From: Echria macrotheca
Taxonomy: Eukaryota > Ascomycota > Sordariomycetes > Sordariales > Schizotheciaceae
Assembly: GCA_030411725.1 (NCBI GenBank)
Contig: MU839827.1
Span: 1,922,001 to 1,986,000, forward strand
Direction of reading: 5' to 3'
DNA: 64,000 bases
Part shown: one piece after another, positions 57,573 to 64,000 of the stretch
Layout: each line of letters begins with the position of its first letter
Numbering within the stretch: position 1 is the stretch's first letter
Program-made: the position numbers and the translations under genes
Notes under the pieces: model-generated
The model's input: only the letters and a program-made list of their open reading frames with translations
Databases searched by the model: none
Told to the model about the DNA's origin: nothing

Positions 57573-60500
57573 ATACCACAACAATGCTTGGATGGGCCTG
57601 TGAACATGGTGTCGCTGTGGGCGACAGGATGTGTAAAACTATGTATGGTAAATCAACGATGGCTGAAAGCTATCTCGTTGGGCTACCTGGTATTTTGTTA
57701 AGCCAGTACGAGTGAATGATCAATCTCAGGGTTTATGTAGGGCTGGTCAAGGTATATATGGTATCTGGGATGATGTCCGGCACATTTTGAAGAGTCTCTG
57801 ATCACACCACGGATAGCCAAAGGTTGACTTGGGAAACGTCACATTTGGAGAATATCGCTTGATTATGTTGAATTGTGAACTCTTGGGAGTTATGGCGGCG
57901 CGTCCAGACTGAGAGGTAGGCGTGTGTGTGTGTGGGTGTGTGTGTGTGTGTGTGTGGGTGTGGTGGGTTCTCAGAAAAGGGGGTATCAACACTGTTGACA
58001 TGATCACAGGGCTACCACCAAACATTACGACCATTGTTCCCAGGACACGTTTTCATCTCTGTCAGGCTGTACGGCACACATACATGTGCATGTATAATTG
58101 TCTGATAACTACCGTGTTGTTGTGCTGTATTTTACATATATGAAGGGGTTTGTATGTTGTCTAGCGATTGACTCCAACCACCTTTGATATATGGGAAAGC
58201 TGCTTTGGGTAGACTACTTAGACCTAGTCCTACCTTTTTTTTTTCGTGATGACTAGCCACATATGCTTAAGATGAGGAGGGGATTTGTCGGTGAACTATG
58301 AAGAAAGAGAGACCGAGGGGCCGGCACCGGAAAGAAAGAGATGACGGACTTGGTCGGGTTCGAGCTGAGCGGAGAGAAGAACACCTCGAGGGTGAAAATG
58401 TCGGCGGCTTTGATAACTCTGGAATAGCAAGATTGTGTGGTCTCTCTGTTTTGTATAGGTATCTCTAGATGGGGGGCGGACAGGGCAGTATCGGAGAATA
58501 AATGCATCGAGGTTTTTTTTTTTTTTTTTGTTTTGTTGTCGTTGATACTCTTATATCTAGATGTATGGGAGGAAAACACACAGCCACCCCAGGACTGGAG
58601 AGATTTGTTTTCTTATCTAAACCAAAGAGACGAATTGGAGCCGTCGCATGTGGTCAAAAGCCGCGCTTTTTCTTGGTTGTTTTGTGTGTTTCCTCCCTTC
58701 AGTTTTTCTGTCGCAAAGGGTTTTCGAAAAGGATATTTCGGTCTCTTGAGATTTGTTGTTTCCCCCTCCCCCTTTTTTCCACTTATCTGATTGTCTGACC
58801 ACCCACAGTAATTGTTTCTGTATACCCAGAAATTGGAACCAAAAGTCTAGAGATTGCCTCTCTTTAATTGAAGTCCATTCAACCACAGTTGCCTTATCTG
58901 TGTGGAACGTGAAATGTCCCAACACACGAAATATATGTCGTGTCGCAATGCCGGAGCAACGACCCCCCTCTGCGATTTATCTCTAGTTGCCCACTAGGTA
59001 GAAAGTCGCAACATGCAATTGCACCAACATTTGCTGAGTCTGCACAGGAACTAGGAAAAAAAACATCGATGCACAAAGTAAGTTATGAATAGTCCAAAAG
59101 TTGACCAGGCAGCTGTCACTCATCGCTATCTAGAACCAACAACCATATGTGGTTGGTGGGCAGCGCCTGGAGAGGAAAGGGGTGGATGAGCAGGCAGCCA
59201 AACTTAATCAAGCCGTTGATTATACCCAGACAACAGCTCTTCCACGGGCTCGGTTGCGCTTTATTTTCTTAATGGATACGAGAAAATCACAATCACGTCG
59301 AATTGATTTGTTATTTGGCAAAAATGTGCTTCCAAACTTTTGGGCCACATTTATCAATCGTGCCCCCTAAACAAAGCTTGTCAGGGCCCCAACCGAGCGC
59401 GTTATATGTTGGTGCTTGTTTCGCAGCATAGCTTACCTACTCTCTGTATATCACTGTTGATGAAAGCTACTTTAATATTTAAGAGATTGAATATAATGAA
59501 ACAGAAAAAAAGGGGAAGATGCTTACCGTGGATAGATAGGCAAACACTGCAATCACCTGTGTCTGTCATCTGCTCAAAGAAAACGATGAATAAATACCGC
59601 CCTTTCTGTCCTCCCTTTCCTTCATCATTTTCTGCAAGCTCAAGTGTCTCTGTCTCGACTGGTCGCGGGGAAATGGGAAAGCGGCTAGACATTCACTCTC
59701 GACAAAACCTCTTCGGCCCTGTTTCCACCTCGGCCCTATTCCCAGCTCGTTCGACATCCAATGGTCAAATTCTACAGCCGACGGTAGACACCATGTCGAC
59801 ACCATCCTGGACACCTCTGCTTGGCGCGTGCAGTCTCCAAGAAGCATCACCACACCTGGCTCGGAAACGAGGAAGTTGCAATGTAACCCTTCGAGAACGC
59901 GGCATACGAACGCACGTGTATCCACCGAACGGGAAAGAGGGAACGAAGAAAGAGGAGGGATGCTTGTCCGGGGACAGACATCACAGATTTCTTGCGCGGT
60001 CATGAACGACGAAAAAAGACGCCCACTCGAGCGTTGCCGAACGCCCGCCGGCACCATCATACACCCACCGGGAGCCGTCGAGCGAAAGACCAGAAAATGA
60101 CAAACGGCGACCAATCGGTGGGCGGTTATCACGGCGGCAAAGACTTGATCACTGTGGGGCCGTTCGGAACCAGACGCCAGCGCTTTGGATCTCCCACTCC
60201 GGTAGGTAGGCTGGAAACTCTATCGCCGGACATCACAGCCGACGAGCTAGTCCCTGTCGAGCAAGAAAAGCGCAAAGACCAGACCCTGGAGCATCTCTCC
60301 GCCTCCGGGGGAGTGTCGAAAGAGAGGGGGCCGAAGGAGCTGAGGATCCCGGCTGATCTCCTATCGACTCTGTCCGCCGTCTTGCCGTTTCCCTCCTCAG
60401 ATACCTACCGAAGTGCCGTTTCCTCTCGCCGGCCCCCCAAGCCGCGCCGTTTAAGCCGACAGACGCCATCTTGGTCGATGGAGCGGATTTCCGACATCTC

Positions 60501-63500
60501 CATCCAAGAGGCGGTGTTGTGGTTTCACAAACACACACACAACATGAAGTGTGCCCAAGATAGCAGCTTCCAGCAGGTATGTCAGCTCGCTAACTGCTCC
60601 GACCGACATGCGCAGTATAATTAGCGTTCTCGCCACCCCCCGTGAAGGCGAACCATCGACCGACGGGAAACCCAAGTAGGTAGGTGGATAATCGGCAGCT
60701 CTGTTCTCCACGGCCTTGTCGGCGCTCTCGGGCGCGCCGCTCGACGACGGATATTGCGTGCGGCACCTTTTCCCTCAACTTCCCAGCCCTCTCGGTCAAA
60801 GACTTCACCAAGTGCGCTCCTAGGCCATCACGGTATGATCCGTGTATGTATGATACATATTTCCTTGCGGAAAGCGCCTCGAATTGAGCCGATGCACACG
60901 GGATGTCCGTCATCGAGGGGAGAGGTACCTGAGGTCAGTCGGAAGCCCACGTAGGAGACCGGCTTGGGCTCGAACCCTGTCGGCCAAGGCCAGGTAGGCC
61001 CTGAAGCTTGGCCAGCACTAGGCTCGTGCCTTCTTGTCAGATCGACCTTGACGTCTTGTCTGCCGGCTTCTCTCGACCCCCTGGCCATCGAAGCGCCAGC
61101 GATCCACTCTCGAGGCCGCAAGATAGATTGGCTTGGTGACTCTGTGCGCCCCGGCGTCAGGGTCTGGCAGTTGATTGACAGCCGGTGGAACTTCTCCAGG
61201 TCCAGGCAGGGAGAACTCAGGCAACAGGGCCTCCATTCGCCTCGGTCGGCGCAGGCAAGCGACAAGAAAGCTTGACGTCGGGTTGGTCGGCGCAGTGAGG
61301 GCGACCTGGGCGATAGCGAGAGAGAGGGAGGCTCGCCTCCGTCCGAAGAAGGCACAGCCCATTTAGCCAAAAGAGAAAGGCTCCTTAGATTGAGCACGGG
61401 AAGGCCGCCATAGCGCTCAAACCAGGTCATGGGGGAAAAAGGTATGCGAACCTGGAGCGGGCTCTGAACCGGGAATCGCACCCCAGCCGAAAACACATGG
61501 CATCAGTAAAGGCTGCGCAATAAAAGAAGAAGGGGAAAACGGGAAAAGCAGCAAGGGAGGGAAACGGAACCGGATAGTTACTCGCCAAACCAGTGAAGCT
61601 CGCTACAAGCACCACAGCAGCTAAATTGCCGTTGGTCACCTCCCCACTGTCGCTACCTGACCTAGAAAACAGCAGGCGCAAATGGAGACGCCATCGCCAG
61701 CGATGTCGCTGTTGCAAAAACTGGGGCCACAGAGACGGCAGCCCTGTCATTTATATGTGACGGCTGGCAGGCAGGTCTGCTACGCTCAGTCGCGCTGAGA
61801 GCAACGCCGGGCTCGAGCTCCGAGCCAAACCAAGAAATCGTCAGACACAAACGGCTGGGTGGTTGGTAGCCTGACACCTGGCAAGCACGATGCAATGTCA
61901 CATTCGAGGGTTGAGGTTGAAAGGTTGAAAGAGGGCCATAGCCTGAAGTGCTGGGTGGTCCGTGCTGCTGACCCCTGCGGGCTAGGCTGGTGATCCCCTG
62001 CAACCTCAGCAAACCCTGGCTCCACCGGGCATCTGGCGGATGGCACTTGCCGTCGACACCCTCTCGCGACAGCGCGCCTTCCCTTCTGGCCCATCCGGGA
62101 CTGGCGGTGTGTTGGGCGAGCAAAGCGCGAGCCGGTCGGTCTGAGTCCGGCTGTCGGTGCTCGCACCATCGAGTTGCAGACCTCGACGTGTTGCATCTGA
62201 TCTCACCCTGACTCGGCCAGAAACAATTCGTCGATGGCGCGAGCGGGTGCCGACATCTCGTCGACCTCATCCTCCGCCGTTTCCGCCCAGGCCCATCGGC
62301 TGCTTGCAGAGGTCGCAGCAGCTAGCGGCGCTGGCTGTTGCACCGTTTGCTTTTTCCCGTTTTGCCATGTTCGCCGCGTTCCCCAGGCCAATATGGACAG
62401 CCGTTGACGATTCTGGGGAACCTGGATGCTCAATATCGCTGCCCGGGTCTGGGGACGAAATCTCCGACAGGCTGACACCAGCATAGCTTGCTCGGCACTG
62501 CTGCCGTCCATCTATCTGGCTTGTCCATCGAGAATGGGGAATGCTGCCTGGTGGTGTGCTCGCCGGCCCCGTCGCGCGGTACAAGACATTCCCCCCGCGG
62601 ACAGCTACACAATGGCGGCTATGCAGCTCAGCGTCCACCGTCTGCTGCCACCGGCGTTCTGGACTCCGGGCCTGCGAGGCAAGCTGCTGTCGACGGCTGA
62701 GGCAGGGCCCCCATCGCTTGTGCTCGAGGTGGAGAGGTTCGTCTAGCCATGGCCGCTACCCTACTCTCCTGCACGCCAACACGAGCTTGGACCTTGGCGA
62801 GACGGGCGAGACCGAGTGCTCACTCCGCGACGCCGTCCGGTTGATGAGGGGGGAAGGAACCGGCGGCGGCATGGCTTCTCGGGCTTCTCTTATCACCATC
62901 AGCCACACCATCGTGCCTCGCCCGCAGCCAGCCCACATCGATATGTATGCAGGGAGAGACAACCTGCACGCAACCACTGCCTGGCCGCTCCCACCGCGCG
63001 CTTTGGTGTCCTGCCGCTGTCTTGCAGAGGGAATATTGTCGACGAGCAGACGGAAGAGTAGGATCCAACCTCGCGCATGCGGGCGCTTCTCACTCCAGCC
63101 GATCCGGCCGCCACTCCGGCAGGTCTGGGACACAATGCCGAATGCTGCGAGGCATCTTTGGCCCCTCCAGGATGTTTCTCTTGATGGTGTTCTGGGGGCG
63201 GTTGGGTCGAAGAATCTCCCTCATCAACGCCCTCGGTGCCAGCTCAGGCGGAAAAGGCCGGTTCTGTCTGCTGGAGTCCACTCAGCCGGCACCTCCACTT
63301 CCCATACGTCTCCGCCCCATGTTTGCGACACAACCAACCCCTTTGCTTTCCATCTGCAGCTTGTCATGCAGAGGACAGTATCACAGTTCCATCCAGCAAT
63401 AGGGGCAGTGGCTTGCAGGCGCACTTTTGTCACTTGGAGAGGAAGCGAAAAGTCTGCATGAGATACCGCACGAGTGGTCACGCTTAGACTTGGTGTGCCT

Positions 63501-64000
63501 TCTCTATGGTCGGTGAGATCCAACAAGGCCCGCACCGAGTCGGTTAGTTGACCGTACTTCTCGGGTGTCTCGCTCACATCTTGGGATCTATTGGCACACG
63601 GACCCTGGCTCCTGGTTCTTACAGCAACCCCCATCACGGGAGCCGCAAGGCTAGAGGGTCCATGACATACATGGTGGCGGTGTAGACCAGCTTCTGTACC
63701 GAACAGTATCTCTGGCGGGCTCTGGTTATCGGCCCCATGCTCCAGAGACTCGGCCCTGAAGAGCAGAGGATGGTATCTGGCGAGGAGCCGGATGCAACCG
63801 ATCTGACGGCCTAGGAAGCAAAGTCTGCATGCCCGAGTAAGCTTTGTATCCTCTACCTCTCTACGGATATGCTGAGACGCACCAATCATGGGCAAAAAAC
63901 ACAGCGTCTCATTCCGCACTGTTGGAAGATTCACGCTTTCCATTTCATCTCCTTATTTCCCGAAAGGAGTCTGCTCCCCAGATCTGACATGTCCAATGGG
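57573..64000. other. 6.4-kb terminal stretch with no supported gene
   Basis: Starts with the dehydrogenase 3' flank and a TG microsatellite (57921-57962). 58.0-59.6 kb is AT-richer with T and CT runs; 60-64 kb is GC-richer. Many overlapping open frames exist on both strands, none with a domain or convincing splicing. The longest ATG-started ones near the right edge (e.g. minus strand 63943-63224, 239 codons) show no recognisable motif. Confidence 0.5.
57921..57962. repeat. TG microsatellite
   Basis: A (TG)n run with a few GGG interruptions, in the 3' flank of the dehydrogenase gene. Confidence 0.9.

Noticed and set aside
56292..57584. 430-codon antisense frame over the dehydrogenase gene
   Set aside because: Shadow ORF; the plus strand has NAD-binding and catalytic motifs with proper splice sites.
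60955..60985. tRNA-like T-arm (GGGTTCGAGCCC on the minus strand)
   Set aside because: Only two of five stem pairs form around the TTCGAGC loop and no acceptor, D or anticodon arm fits. Other TTCGA words in the window also failed.
63224..63943. 239-codon minus-strand ORF at the right edge
   Set aside because: ATG-started, but with no domain, no codon bias and an equally long open frame on the other strand. Not supportable as a gene.
1..64000. CRISPR arrays, bacterial insertion sequences, secondary-metabolite core enzymes
   Set aside because: No spaced direct-repeat arrays, no transposase motifs and no PKS/NRPS/terpene domains in any frame read.

Overview
This window is nuclear DNA of a filamentous ascomycete (Pezizomycotina, most likely a Sordariomycete). 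The genes carry short introns of about 40-65 bases with GTAAGT/GTATGT/GTACGT donors and CTAAC/CTGAC-type branch sites. A single dispersed 5S rRNA gene of the Neurospora type is present, and the encoded proteins (Nop16, Tof1/Swi1, Zn2Cys6 regulator, MARVEL, DUF6594, DHA2 transporter) fit that group. There are no bacterial operons, CRISPR arrays or phage genes. Gene density is low: 12 well-supported protein genes, one small probable gene and one 5S gene in 64 kb, separated by several gene deserts of 3-10 kb.

Layout. 0-5.3 kb: 3' end of a RhoGAP gene, a MARVEL membrane protein with NPF motifs, and the ribosome-biogenesis gene NOP16 (convergent to MARVEL, with a CA microsatellite between them). 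5.3-8.6 kb: no gene seen. 8.7-11.3 kb: a Zn2Cys6 transcription factor on the minus strand with a 10-kb gene-free stretch upstream. 21.4-24.4 kb: a divergent pair, a thiol (GPX-type) peroxidase with an in-frame mitochondrial-presequence-like extension, and a Tda3-like FAD oxidoreductase. 25.7-30.3 kb: a divergent pair, a DHDPS-family aldolase and a Gfo/Idh/MocA reductase, with the arrangement and families of the fungal D-galacturonate genes gaaC/lga1 and gaaA/gar2. Four CCNCCAA-type sites lie in the 2.15-kb region between them. 31.3-33.2 kb: a DHA2 (Fnx1/Vba-type) transporter, followed by the 5S rRNA gene.

34-52 kb is an accessory-looking region. It holds an assembly gap with homopolymer flanks, a frameshifted coding relic, two DUF6594 membrane-protein genes 8 kb apart on the same strand, a small lipid-anchored protein candidate (MGCGNSK start) between them, and an AT-rich, CpG-poor island with an LTR-like border. 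52.5-57.6 kb returns to conserved housekeeping genes: TOF1 (replication fork protection) and a mitochondrial 3-hydroxyacyl-CoA dehydrogenase, divergent over 328 bases. 57.6-64 kb shows no gene that I can support.

I deduced exon structures by reading splice sites and checking that the reading frame is kept across each junction. Functions come from family recognition, not from searches. I saw no self-contained novel system. The best leads are the small acylated protein between the DUF6594 genes, the dual-start peroxidase, and the galacturonate-type pair with its shared control region and unusual Asn-Gly-His tail.
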